Source of the DNA: DMER64 sp049652385
Lineage (GTDB): Bacteria > Bacteroidota > Bacteroidia > Bacteroidales > UBA932
Assembly (NCBI GenBank): GCA_049652385.1
Contig: JBASDX010000003.1
Span: 162,687 to 226,686, forward strand
Direction: 5' to 3'
DNA: 64,000 bases
Shown here: one piece after another, positions 33,585-42,718 of the stretch
How the letters are laid out: the number at the start of each line of letters is the position of its first letter
How positions within the stretch are numbered: position 1 is the stretch's first letter
Notes under the pieces: model-generated
The model's database searches: none
What the model saw: the letters and a program-made list of their open reading frames with translations, nothing else
What the model was told of the DNA's origin: nothing
Made by a program: the position numbers and the translations under genes

Positions 33585-34568
33585 ATGAAACATTTTACCT
33601 CTGTACACGATATAGGTTCATTAGAACAATTGCTTGCAAAAGCCAAAGAAATTAAAAAAAACAAATTTGCAGACGAACATGCAGGAAAACACCTTACTCT
33701 GCTGCTTGTTTTTTTCAATGCCAGCCTCAGAACAAGGCTTAGTACACAAAAGGCGGCGGAGAATGTAGGTATGCGCGTTATGGTACTGAACGTAAAAGAA
33801 GGTGCCTGGAATCTGGAAACGCAACACGGTGTCATGATGGATGGAGACAAAGCAGAACACCTTTTGGAAGCCATACCTGTGATGGGTTGTTACGCAGATA
33901 TCATCGGAGTACGTTCCTTTGCCGGATTGACATCAAAAGAAGAAGATTATGGAGAAACCGTACTAAATCAATTCATACGGTTTTCAGGAAGACCCGTTAT
34001 CAGCCTGGAAAGTGCTACGCGTCACCCGTTACAAAGCTTTGCCGATCTGATAACCATAGAAGAATACAAACCGGTTGATAAACCCAACATCGTATTGACC
34101 TGGGCTCCCCACCCTTCGGCATTGCCCCAAGCCGTAGCCAACTCTTTTGCCGAGTGGGTGCTGGCAGCAGACTATCCGCTTACCATCGCACATCCCAAAG
34201 GTTATGCATTACAAGAAGGATTTACCAAAGGAGCCCGTATCACACACGATCAAAAAGAAGCCCTGGAAGGTGCGCATTTTGTTTATGCCAAAAATTGGTC
34301 TGCTTACCAAGATCCGCATTACGGCAAAAGACTACACAAAGACACTTCCTGGATGGTTGACGAAAAGAAAATGGCTTTGACAAATAATGCCTGGTTCATG
34401 CATTGCTTGCCCGTACGCAGGAATGTGGTAGTAAGCGACGGCGTTTTGGACGGAAAGCATTCTCTGGTCATACCTCAAGCAGCAAACCGTGAAATAGCAG
34501 CACAAGTTATATGTAAAGAAATCATTGATTCCCTAAAACAAGAGGCACATGAAATTAAACGTATTTAA
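33585..34568 (+). CDS. argF': N-acyl-L-ornithine carbamoyltransferase (ArgF')
   Basis: 327 residues. It has the carbamoyl-phosphate motif SLRTR (47-51), HPLQ (147-150) and HCLP (273-276), and belongs to the ArgF' branch that carbamoylates N-acetyl- or N-succinyl-ornithine instead of ornithine. Family features include WNLETQHGVMMDGDK and LEAIPVMG. From memory, the residue after GDK decides the acyl group: proline (Pro90) in the Bacteroides fragilis succinyl enzyme, glutamate (Glu92) in the Xanthomonas acetyl enzyme. Here it is Ala90 (GDKAEHL), matching neither. The gene overlaps argB by 20 bp. Confidence 0.92.
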   Translation: MKHFTSVHDIGSLEQLLAKAKEIKKNKFADEHAGKHLTLLLVFFNASLRTRLSTQKAAENVGMRVMVLNVKEGAWNLETQHGVMMDGDKAEHLLEAIPVMGCYADIIGVRSFAGLTSKEEDYGETVLNQFIRFSGRPVISLESATRHPLQSFADLITIEEYKPVDKPNIVLTWAPHPSALPQAVANSFAEWVLAADYPLTIAHPKGYALQEGFTKGARITHDQKEALEGAHFVYAKNWSAYQDPHYGKRLHKDTSWMVDEKKMALTNNAWFMHCLPVRRNVVVSDGVLDGKHSLVIPQAANREIAAQVICKEIIDSLKQEAHEIKRI

Positions 34569-35289
34569 AATCGGAGGCAATGTCATCCGGAAGAACGAAA
34601 GTCTGGAGCATTTTTTTACTTCTTTTTGTAAGTGTACAGGGCCCAAAATACTGGTGCACGGTGGAGGCAACCAGGCCAATGAACTCATTCAACAACTGCA
34701 ATTGCCTGTAAGAATGCATGAGGGAAGAAGGATCACAGACGCCGCTACGCTACGAATAGCAGTAATGGTATATGCCGGCTGGGTCAATAAGACATTGGTA
34801 GCGGCCTTAGGTGCCCGCGGCTGCAAAGCAATAGGGCTAAGCGGAGCAGACGGCTTCTGCATGCGTGCCGTAAAAAGAAATCCACAGCCTCTGGATTTTG
34901 GGTATGTAGGAGATATTGATGCTTCCGGCGTGCATGTCACTTTTATACAACGTTTGTTGGATGACGGATTTATCCCGGTGTTTGCTCCCATCACCTGTGA
35001 CGACTCCGGTCAGCTGCTCAACACGAATGCGGATACCATTGCCTGCACATTGTCCCTGGCGATGAAAGACAAATACAAAGTGACCTTACATTATCTCTTT
35101 GACCGCGACGGGGTGTACGGCGATGAAGGAAGCAACCCCTTGACTATCTTAAATAAAAAACAATACGAGCGATTACGTAATCGTGGTGTCATAAGCGACG
35201 GAATGATTCCGAAAATCGAAACAGCCTTACAAGCCCTGCGTTACGGCGTGGAAGAAGTAACGGTAGGAAACACCTACATACAGCTATGA
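34549..35289 (+). CDS. argB: N-acylglutamate kinase
   Basis: 246 residues of the amino-acid kinase fold. FKIGGNVIRK, LVHGGGNQANELI, the substrate region EGRRITDAATL and the nucleotide region FDRDGVYGDEGSNPL are present. It phosphorylates the N-acylated glutamate. It lacks the N-terminal helix of arginine-inhibited hexameric forms, so it is probably a dimer without direct arginine feedback; that is a family-based inference. It overlaps argF' by 20 bp and argE by 4 bp. Confidence 0.93.
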   Translation: MKLNVFKIGGNVIRKNESLEHFFTSFCKCTGPKILVHGGGNQANELIQQLQLPVRMHEGRRITDAATLRIAVMVYAGWVNKTLVAALGARGCKAIGLSGADGFCMRAVKRNPQPLDFGYVGDIDASGVHVTFIQRLLDDGFIPVFAPITCDDSGQLLNTNADTIACTLSLAMKDKYKVTLHYLFDRDGVYGDEGSNPLTILNKKQYERLRNRGVISDGMIPKIETALQALRYGVEEVTVGNTYIQL

Positions 35290-36341
35290 AAGAAACAATA
35301 GAACTGCTGTCTCGTTTGATAGCAACACCGTCTGTTTCCGGCAAAGAACAGGATACTGCCGGTATACTCTCACAGTACTTAGCATCTAAAACTGACGTAT
35401 CTGTTTCTACTATGGGGAACAATGTTATAGCCATAAAAGAACCGTTCCTTAAAAACAGGCCTGCAGTTCTGCTTTGCTCACACCACGATACGGTAGCTCC
35501 CTCTGCCGGATACAGCCGAGACCCGTATACGCCCATGCTTGAAACAGACACAGAGGGCCGTGTGCGTTTATACGGATTAGGGAGTAACGATGCCGGGGCT
35601 TCTTTGGTAGCCATGACAGAAGCCTTTTTAAGAACAGAAAACGTACCTTACAACCTGATTCTTGTCCTTGCGGCAGAAGAAGAAATTTCCGGAAAAAACG
35701 GCATTGCCTCTGTTCTGCCTCATATTCCGTACATTTCTTGTGCATTGGTTGGTGAGCCAACGGGCATGCGTGCTGCTATAGCAGAAAGAGGATTATTGGT
35801 TTTGGACGGTGTAGCCAAAGGAGAGGCCGCTCATGCCGCATTGGGAGGTGGAGTCAATGCCCTTTATAAAGCCTTGGAGGATATTGCTTTACTGAAGAAT
35901 TATCGCTTCTTGAAACATTCATCGATTATGGGGGCTGTTCATTTGCAGGTCACACAGATACAAGCAGGTACACAACACAACGTCATTCCGGATACGTGCC
36001 GTTTCGTAGTAGATATCCGAACTACTGATGTGTACACAAATACAGAAATAATGGAAGAGATTGAAAGTGTCCTCCCCGGTCGTCTGATCCCGCGTAATAT
36101 GACTCACAAAGCCTCGGCTACCCCCTGTGACCATCCTTTGATTAAAGCCGTAGAAACGGCGAACATACCTACCTACGTATCTCCCACTACCTCCGATTGG
36201 ATGCGAATGACTTGTCCGGCTTTAAAAATCGGTCCCGGTTGCTCTACCCGTTCACATGCTCCGGACGAGTACGTTTATCTGGACGAAATTGCACAAGGAA
36301 TATCCATCTATAAAAACCTCATCACAATGTTAACTCCCTGA
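35286..36341 (+). CDS. argE: N-acylornithine/acylcitrulline deacylase, M20 family
   Basis: 351 residues. M20 metal-binding motifs are seen in LLCSHHDTVAP (His, Asp), GSNDAGASLVAM and AAEEEISG (catalytic Glu). The C-terminal part PTTSDWMRMTCPALKIGPG supplies the last metal ligand region. In the ArgF' pathway the substrate should be N-acyl-citrulline rather than acyl-ornithine, because carbamoylation comes first. It sits between argB (4-bp overlap) and argH (4-bp gap). Confidence 0.88.
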   Translation: MKETIELLSRLIATPSVSGKEQDTAGILSQYLASKTDVSVSTMGNNVIAIKEPFLKNRPAVLLCSHHDTVAPSAGYSRDPYTPMLETDTEGRVRLYGLGSNDAGASLVAMTEAFLRTENVPYNLILVLAAEEEISGKNGIASVLPHIPYISCALVGEPTGMRAAIAERGLLVLDGVAKGEAAHAALGGGVNALYKALEDIALLKNYRFLKHSSIMGAVHLQVTQIQAGTQHNVIPDTCRFVVDIRTTDVYTNTEIMEEIESVLPGRLIPRNMTHKASATPCDHPLIKAVETANIPTYVSPTTSDWMRMTCPALKIGPGCSTRSHAPDEYVYLDEIAQGISIYKNLITMLTP

Positions 36342-36345
36342 CACT

Positions 36346-37641
36346 ATGAAAACACTTTGGGATAAAGGCATTGACATGCCTCAGAACGTCAAACAATTTA
36401 CCATAGGAAACGACATACATTGGGATAAAAGGCTGGCCATATACGATGTGACTGGATCCATGGCCCATGTAACCATGCTGGGTAAAACAGGGATCCTTAC
36501 TCCGCATGAAACGGCGTTATTGATCCATGCCCTGGAAAAAATAGCAGCACGCATGATAAACAACGATTTTCAGATTCCGGAAGGTACAGAAGATATCCAT
36601 TCTGCCATAGAATTCTGTTTAGTAGAAGAACTTGGTAGCGTAGGTAAGAAAATACATGCCGGACGTTCCCGTAACGACCAGATTCTTACAGCCCTTCATC
36701 TGTACATCAAAGATGTTTGTAAAGATCTAAGTAAGAAAATACATTCCCTTTTTCAAGAATTGCAACAAAAAAGCAAAGAGTGTACGGATATCCTCATGCC
36801 CGGGTATACGCATTCCCGTCCGGCCATGCCTTCTTCATTTGGCCTGTGGTTTGGGGCTTATGCCGAATTGCTGGTAGATGACATGTACCAGTTGCACGCG
36901 GCCTGGCACCTCTGTAACCAAAACCCTTTGGGGTCGGCCGCCGGTTACGGTAATTCTTTCCCGTTAGACAGAGAAGCGACAACGCAATTTCTTGGGTTCG
37001 GCACCTTGAAATTCAATAGTATAGCTGCACAAATGAGCCGTGGACGAACAGAAAGATCCCTGGCTTATGCCATGGCCATGATGGCAGGTACACTCAACAG
37101 GCTGGCTGCCGATTGTTGTCTCTTCTCAGGGCCGGACTACGGATTCTTTGACTTCCCGGAAGCTTTGACTACCGGGAGTAGCATTATGCCTCATAAAAAT
37201 AATCCCGACGTTTGGGAACTTATCAGAGCACACACAAACACCATACAAAGCGTACCGGGTCAGATTACTCTCCTTTGTGCCAACCTGACACACGGTTACC
37301 ACAGGGACTTTCAGTTGCTCAAAGACGTATTGTTTCCTGCCATTGACCGCTTGCAGGATTGTTTTGATATGGCTCAATTAATGATCAGCCACATACGTGT
37401 GAATCCTCATTTGTTCGTTTCTAACCGTTATGACCAGATTTTTACTGTGGAAGAAGTTAACAAATTGGTTAAGGAGGGTATGCCTTTCAGAGATGCATAC
37501 CACAAAGTGGCCCAATCGTTAAGAGATGGATCTTATAAAGCTTGCAAATCTCTTGCTCATACACATTCCGGAAGCATTGGGAACCCATCATGGAAAAAGG
37601 TGGATGCCAAAATGAAAGCGGCGCTGGCACTTTTTTTATAA
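36346..37641 (+). CDS. argH: Argininosuccinate lyase
   Basis: 431 residues of the fumarase/aspartase superfamily. The signature loop SSIMPHKNNPD (278-288) replaces the usual MPQK with MPHK but keeps the catalytic serine and lysine. HAGRSRNDQI and PGYTHSRPAMPSSFG also match ArgH. It splits argininosuccinate into arginine and fumarate and is the last recognised gene of the operon. Confidence 0.93.
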   Translation: MKTLWDKGIDMPQNVKQFTIGNDIHWDKRLAIYDVTGSMAHVTMLGKTGILTPHETALLIHALEKIAARMINNDFQIPEGTEDIHSAIEFCLVEELGSVGKKIHAGRSRNDQILTALHLYIKDVCKDLSKKIHSLFQELQQKSKECTDILMPGYTHSRPAMPSSFGLWFGAYAELLVDDMYQLHAAWHLCNQNPLGSAAGYGNSFPLDREATTQFLGFGTLKFNSIAAQMSRGRTERSLAYAMAMMAGTLNRLAADCCLFSGPDYGFFDFPEALTTGSSIMPHKNNPDVWELIRAHTNTIQSVPGQITLLCANLTHGYHRDFQLLKDVLFPAIDRLQDCFDMAQLMISHIRVNPHLFVSNRYDQIFTVEEVNKLVKEGMPFRDAYHKVAQSLRDGSYKACKSLAHTHSGSIGNPSWKKVDAKMKAALALFL

Positions 37642-37651
37642 CTTTGTTCTC

Positions 37652-38209
37652 ATGACCTGGCGAAAAATATGTTCATTCCTTGCCACTAAAATCATGGGCT
37701 GGACTTTAATTGGCAAACCTGTTCCGGAGCCTAAATGCATCATTCTGGGAGCCCCACACACGTCCATGTGGGATTTTGTCATCTCGTACCTGTACTATAC
37801 AGCTATTGGGGGAAAAGCCGGTATTTTTATTAAAAGTGAAATCTTTAAAGGACCTCTTAAGCCCATCCTGTTAAAATTAGGCGGTATCCCCGTAAACAGA
37901 GGCAAAGGAACCGCTTTCGTCAAACATATGATTGATGCCGTTCGTAACATGGAACATGTACACCTGGCCATTGCGCCGGAAGGTACCCGACAAGCCACAA
38001 AAAAATGGAAAGCCGGATTCCACACCCTGGCAAAAACCCTTGACATACCTGTATATATAGGTTATTTTGATTGGGGTACAAAAGAAATAGGCATAGGTCC
38101 CCGGATTGAAATTACCGATAACGCTCAGAAAGATATACAACGCATTAAGCAATGGTACATAGAAAAAGGAGTCGTGGGTAAACACCCGGCACTCTTTGAC
38201 CCCTTTTAA
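37652..38209 (+). CDS. PlsC-family acyltransferase
   Basis: 185 residues with the acyltransferase motifs HTSMWD (HxxxxD) near residue 36, GGIPVNRG and APEGTR near 110. It is a short 1-acylglycerol-3-phosphate acyltransferase-like protein, possibly acting on lysophospholipid or aminolipids. It follows argH by 10 bp and may be read through from the arginine operon, although no functional link is evident. Its 3' end faces clpB. Confidence 0.82.
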   Translation: MTWRKICSFLATKIMGWTLIGKPVPEPKCIILGAPHTSMWDFVISYLYYTAIGGKAGIFIKSEIFKGPLKPILLKLGGIPVNRGKGTAFVKHMIDAVRNMEHVHLAIAPEGTRQATKKWKAGFHTLAKTLDIPVYIGYFDWGTKEIGIGPRIEITDNAQKDIQRIKQWYIEKGVVGKHPALFDPF

Positions 38210-38226
38210 CGGTATCCCATATACCC

Positions 38227-40803
38227 TTACGAAAAGATAATCTTTTCTCCGTCGCTGTCTACTCTTACCGGTTTACCGGTATCTACCGTTCCTTCCAGCA
38301 TTTTTTCCGACAAAGGATTGACTACTTCTTTTTGCAGCAATCTTTTCAACGGGCGGGCACCGTAAGCCGGCTCATACCCGGTTTTTTGCAAATAATCGTA
38401 GGCCTGCTCCGTCACATCCAGTATCAGGCCTTTAGGTTGCAACAGGTCATTGATCAAAGCTATCTGCAATTTCAGGATTTCGCGCACATGCTCTGCCGTC
38501 AATGCATGGAACATGATGATTTCATCAATCCTGTTCAGGAATTCGGGGCGAACAGTACGGCGTAACAATTCCATGACCTGCTCTTTTGTTTGTTCAAAAA
38601 GCGGTCCCTCCTGTATGCCTTCCGACAGACTTTCCTGAATAAGGTGAGAGCCTATGTTGGAGGTCATAATCAGAATGGTATTCTTGAAATCAGCCACCCT
38701 GCCCTTATTATCCGTAAGCCTGCCATCATCCAGCACCTGCAACAATACATTGAAAACGTCCGGATGGGCTTTTTCAATCTCGTCCAAGAGAATTACGGAA
38801 TAGGGTTTCCTGCGGACGGCTTCCGTAAGCTGTCCTCCTTCGTCATACCCTATATATCCCGGAGGCGCACCCACAAGACGGCTTACCGAGTGACGCTCCT
38901 GATACTCGCTCATATCAATACGGGTGATCAAGTGTTCGTCATCAAAAAGAAACTCGGCAAGCGCCTTGGCCAATTCTGTTTTTCCTACTCCTGTCGTTCC
39001 CAGGAATAAAAAAGAACCTATGGGTTTTTTGGGGTCATGAAGGCCGGCTCTGCTGCGTCTGACCGCGTTGGCCACGGCTGTAATGGCTTCATCCTGGCCT
39101 ATGACTCGTTTATGCAATTCGTCTTCCAGGTGCAACAGCTTTTCCTTTTCTGCCGTAAGCATGCGTTGTACAGGGATGCCGGTCCAGCGCGATACGATCT
39201 CGGCAATATCTTCTTCTGTCACCGATTCTCTGATGAGTGCCTGAGTAAAGGTTTCTTTTTTCGCATTCAGCTCTTCTACTTCTTTTTCCAATTCTACAAG
39301 GCGTCCGTAACGTATTTCAGCTACTTTCCCGTAATCACCGCGTCGCTCGGCCTCCGCTGCCGCAAAACGCAAATCTTCCATTTGTTTCTTTTTGAGCTGG
39401 ATCTCTTCCAAAACTTGCTTTTCTTCCTGCCATTTGGCACGCTGGATATCGCACTGGGAGGACAACTCTTCTATTTCCTTGCCCAGGGTTTCCAGCTTTT
39501 CTTTATGATTCTCCCGTTTGATGGCTTCTCGCTCAATTTCCAATTGCCTGATTTTACGTTCCAGTTCATCTATGCACTCCGGTACGGAATTCATTTCTAT
39601 CCTCAACCGGGCCGCCGCTTCATCTACAAGATCGATGGCTTTGTCGGGAAGAAAACGCGAGGTAATGTAACGATGAGAAAGCTCTACGGCTGCAATAAGG
39701 GCATCATCTTTGATTTGCACTTTATGGTGCTGTTCATACCGCTCTTTAAGCCCCCGCAGAATGGATACGGCCTCTGCCGGTGATGGCTCGTCAACCATCA
39801 CTATCTGAAAACGCCGTTCCAGCGCCTTGTCTTTTTCAAAATATTTCTGGTATTCGCCCAAAGTAGTCGATCCTACGGCGCGCAATTCTCCACGGGCTAA
39901 AGCCGGTTTCAGGATATTGGCGGCGTCCATGGCCCCTTCCCCTTTTCCTGCTCCTACCAACGTATGGATCTCGTCAATGAAAAGTACTACTTCACCATTG
40001 CTGTCAATGACTTCCTTCACTACAGCCTTCAATCTTTCCTCAAACTCACCTTTATATTTGGCACCGGCAATAAGGGCACCCATATCCAGGGAATAAATTT
40101 GTTTGCTTTTAAGCATATCGGGAACGTCCCCCGTAACAATACGTTGCGCAATACCTTCTGCTATGGCTGTTTTACCTACACCCGGTTCTCCCACCAATAT
40201 GGGATTGTTTTTCGTCCTGCGGCTCAAAATCTGCAACACTCGCCGAATCTCATCATCACGCCCTATTACAGGGTCTATTTTCCCTTTGGCAGACATTTCA
40301 TTCAGATTCACAGCATATTTGTTCAATGCGTCAAAAGTCTGTTCGGTCGTTTGAGAATCTGCCTTTCTGCCACCACGCACTCCTTGAATGGCTTTCTCCA
40401 ATACTTGTTCTTTCAACCCCAAAGACCGGAGCAACCCTGATACATCATCTTTTACAGCTAACAAACCGGCTAATATATGTTCCGTGGTAATGAATTGATC
40501 ACCCATCTTGTTAGCCGTTTCTCTGGCCTCGTATAATGCTCTTTGGGCATCCCTGGACAAAAAAGTATCTGTAACGCCTTCCTGTTTAGGATATTTTCCC
40601 AATATTACTTGCAATTCTTTTTCTAACGTTTCTATATTGATTCCCGTTTTTTGCAGCAAAAAAGTACCTATTCCTTCCTTGTCTACAAGAATAGCCTTGA
40701 GCAAATGACCCGTCTCAATCATTTGATTGGACCGGGATTGTGCTGCCTGAACTGCCGATTGCAACAGTTCCTGCGCCTGAATAGTATATTTTTGATCATT
40801 CAT
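38227..40803 (-). CDS. clpB: ATP-dependent disaggregase ClpB
   Basis: 858 residues from the ATG at 40803. Clp N-domain repeats are at 1-145; the first AAA+ domain has Walker A GEPGVGKT at 205-212. The coiled-coil middle domain (rich in ELERKIRQLEIER and similar) occupies about 400-520, and the second AAA+ domain has GTTGVGKT at about 601-608. The coiled-coil length marks it as ClpB rather than ClpC/ClpA. It rescues aggregated proteins with DnaK and small heat-shock proteins. A palindrome overlaps its -7 box upstream. The longer frame (to 40851) runs through the promoter and is rejected. Confidence 0.95.
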   Translation of the reverse strand: MNDQKYTIQAQELLQSAVQAAQSRSNQMIETGHLLKAILVDKEGIGTFLLQKTGINIETLEKELQVILGKYPKQEGVTDTFLSRDAQRALYEARETANKMGDQFITTEHILAGLLAVKDDVSGLLRSLGLKEQVLEKAIQGVRGGRKADSQTTEQTFDALNKYAVNLNEMSAKGKIDPVIGRDDEIRRVLQILSRRTKNNPILVGEPGVGKTAIAEGIAQRIVTGDVPDMLKSKQIYSLDMGALIAGAKYKGEFEERLKAVVKEVIDSNGEVVLFIDEIHTLVGAGKGEGAMDAANILKPALARGELRAVGSTTLGEYQKYFEKDKALERRFQIVMVDEPSPAEAVSILRGLKERYEQHHKVQIKDDALIAAVELSHRYITSRFLPDKAIDLVDEAAARLRIEMNSVPECIDELERKIRQLEIEREAIKRENHKEKLETLGKEIEELSSQCDIQRAKWQEEKQVLEEIQLKKKQMEDLRFAAAEAERRGDYGKVAEIRYGRLVELEKEVEELNAKKETFTQALIRESVTEEDIAEIVSRWTGIPVQRMLTAEKEKLLHLEDELHKRVIGQDEAITAVANAVRRSRAGLHDPKKPIGSFLFLGTTGVGKTELAKALAEFLFDDEHLITRIDMSEYQERHSVSRLVGAPPGYIGYDEGGQLTEAVRRKPYSVILLDEIEKAHPDVFNVLLQVLDDGRLTDNKGRVADFKNTILIMTSNIGSHLIQESLSEGIQEGPLFEQTKEQVMELLRRTVRPEFLNRIDEIIMFHALTAEHVREILKLQIALINDLLQPKGLILDVTEQAYDYLQKTGYEPAYGARPLKRLLQKEVVNPLSEKMLEGTVDTGKPVRVDSDGEKIIFS

Positions 40804-40828
40804 AATGCTTATACCTGGACAAACCTTG

Positions 40829-40846
40829 AGCCAAACATATTTGGCT
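40829..40846. promoter_or_regulatory. Palindrome over clpB promoter
   Basis: AGCCAAA-CATA-TTTGGCT, 7-bp perfect arms. It contains the clpB -7 box TATGTTTG (minus strand, 40839-40832). Placement on the promoter suggests a repressor operator for heat-shock control. Confidence 0.5.
40832..40839 (-). promoter_or_regulatory. TAnnTTTG -7 box, clpB
   Basis: The minus strand reads TATGTTTG, 28 nt upstream of the clpB ATG, inside the palindrome. Confidence 0.5.
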
Positions 40847-40869
40847 GACAAAATGTCACAATTATTCTT

Positions 40870-40877
40870 TACATTTG
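40870..40877 (+). promoter_or_regulatory. TAnnTTTG -7 box, queE
   Basis: The plus strand reads TACATTTG, ending 4 nt before the queE ATG (40882); a leaderless message is likely. Confidence 0.55.
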
Positions 40878-40881
40878 CCTT

Positions 40882-41502
40882 ATGAATTCGCTATTGGACG
40901 AAGGCAGGCTGCTTCCTCTGGCAGAAGATTTTTATACCCTCCAGGGAGAGGGATTTCATACAGGAAAAGCTGCTTATTTCATCAGGTTGGGAGGTTGCGA
41001 CATAGGGTGCTCCTGGTGTGATTCCAAGTACACGTGGAACCCGACCCTGTTTCCTCCTGTCCCCATAGAACCGATTATAGCGCGGGCTGCAGGGTCTCCG
41101 GCCCGAGATGTTGTCATCACAGGAGGAGAGCCCCTGGGCTATCCGCTGGGACCGCTATGCGAAGGATTGAAAGCAGAAGGTATGAGGTTATTTTTGGAAA
41201 CTTCCGGTTCTTATCCTTTATCCGGAAAAATGGATTGGATTTGTTTATCTCCTAAACAAAACAGACCTCCGTTACCGGAATTTTATCCCTTGGCTGATGA
41301 ATTAAAAGTCATCATAACCGGTCCTTTGGACATGGAATGGGCCGAGTTCAACCGCAAGAAAGTACGTCCGGAATGCCATCTGTTTCTGCAACCGGAATGG
41401 AGCCGCCGTGATATTATCGTTCCACATATCGTATCTTATATAAAAGCCAATCCCGTCTGGAAATTGTCTTTACAAACGCATAAATACATTAACATACCTT
41501 AA
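40882..41502 (+). CDS. queE: 7-carboxy-7-deazaguanine synthase QueE
   Basis: 206 residues. The start PLAEDFYTLQGEGFHTGKAAYFIRL is characteristic of QueE, with the radical SAM cluster motif C39-x3-C43-x2-C46 (CDIGCSWC) and TGGEPL. It makes 7-carboxy-7-deazaguanine, the precursor of queuosine in tRNA. No other queuosine genes are in the window. It is the first gene after the clpB-queE divergent promoter; the C1B peptidase genes follow 15 bp downstream. Confidence 0.92.
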   Translation: MNSLLDEGRLLPLAEDFYTLQGEGFHTGKAAYFIRLGGCDIGCSWCDSKYTWNPTLFPPVPIEPIIARAAGSPARDVVITGGEPLGYPLGPLCEGLKAEGMRLFLETSGSYPLSGKMDWICLSPKQNRPPLPEFYPLADELKVIITGPLDMEWAEFNRKKVRPECHLFLQPEWSRRDIIVPHIVSYIKANPVWKLSLQTHKYINIP

Positions 41503-41517
41503 AAACAACATTTTTTT

Positions 41518-42714
41518 ATGAAAAAAGCTTTACTTAGTTTCATCACACTTTCGTTGCTTTCTTTGGGACTGCAAGCTCAAGTAAACGATAAAAAGAGCAA
41601 CGAAGGTTTTCAATTTACGGTGGTTAAAGAAAACCCCATCACATCTGTAAAAAACCAAAGCAATACCGGTACGTGCTGGTGCTTTTCATCGCTGGGCTTT
41701 ATGGAATCGGAATTGCTCAGAATGGGTAAAGGCGAATACGACCTTTCAGAAATGTTCATTGTTTCCGGAACGTATCAAGAAAAAGCAGACAGGTATGTCC
41801 GTTTGGACGGACATTTGAATTTTGGACAAGGCGGTGGTTTTGACGATTACCTGTACATTATCAAAAAGTACGGCATTGTGCCCGACGAAGTCATGCCCGG
41901 ACTCAATTACGGGGAAGACATGCACATGCACGGAGAACTGGCTGCTGTTTTGAAAGGCATAGTTGACGGAGTGAACAGAAATCCTAACAGAAAACTATCT
42001 ACCGCATGGAAAAAGGCTTTCCGGGGTGCCTTAGACGCCTATTTGGGAGAAATGCCCAAAACTTTTACCTATAAAGGAAAAGAGTATACTCCAAAATCTT
42101 TTGCAGCATCGCTGGGCTTCAATCCCGACGATTACGTGAACATCACTTCCTATACCCACCACCCTTTCTATACACAGTTTGCTTTGGAGATTTCCGATAA
42201 CTGGCTATGGGGACAATACTGGAACGTGCCTATAGATGAAATGATGGAAGTCATTGACAACGCCATCATGAACGGGTATACCGTCTTGTGGGCATCTGAC
42301 GTATCCGAGATGGGCTTTGGCAGAACAGGTGTTGCCATGTTCCCCACTACGGAGCCTTCAGAAATGGTCGGTTCGGATCAGGCCAGGTGGTTACAAATGT
42401 CTCCTGCAGAAAGAAGCAATGCTTTCCGGAATTTAACCGGTCCCGTTGCCGAAATTAAAGAAGTAACCCAGGAAATGAGACAAATAGCGTATGATAACAA
42501 GCAAACCACGGACGACCACGGAATGCAGATATACGGTATTGCCAAAGACCAAAACGGCACCAAATATTATATGGTTAAAAACTCTTGGGGAGAAACAGGC
42601 AATTACAAAGGACTCTGGTACGTTTCAGAAACTTTTGTCAAATACAAAACCATGGACATCCAGGTACATAAAAATGCAATTCCAAAAGCCATTCGCAAAA
42701 AAATAAATTTGTAA
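41518..42714 (+). CDS. Exported C1B cysteine aminopeptidase, short form A
   Basis: 398 residues with a signal peptide ending LQAQ. Catalytic Gln47 and Cys53 lie in KNQSNTGTCWCFSS, with the histidine in TDDHGMQIYGIA and the asparagine in VKNSWGE. The architecture is that of PepC/bleomycin hydrolase-like enzymes, about 50 residues shorter than the relative at 22149. It likely degrades peptides in the periplasm or outside. The related gene at 42719 follows by 4 bp. Confidence 0.9.
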   Translation: MKKALLSFITLSLLSLGLQAQVNDKKSNEGFQFTVVKENPITSVKNQSNTGTCWCFSSLGFMESELLRMGKGEYDLSEMFIVSGTYQEKADRYVRLDGHLNFGQGGGFDDYLYIIKKYGIVPDEVMPGLNYGEDMHMHGELAAVLKGIVDGVNRNPNRKLSTAWKKAFRGALDAYLGEMPKTFTYKGKEYTPKSFAASLGFNPDDYVNITSYTHHPFYTQFALEISDNWLWGQYWNVPIDEMMEVIDNAIMNGYTVLWASDVSEMGFGRTGVAMFPTTEPSEMVGSDQARWLQMSPAERSNAFRNLTGPVAEIKEVTQEMRQIAYDNKQTTDDHGMQIYGIAKDQNGTKYYMVKNSWGETGNYKGLWYVSETFVKYKTMDIQVHKNAIPKAIRKKINL

Positions 42715-42718
42715 GAAT

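Noticed and set aside
39037..39783. 248-codon plus-strand frame rich in Phe/Leu
   Set aside because: Antisense shadow of the clpB coiled-coil region; composition reflects the complementary codons.
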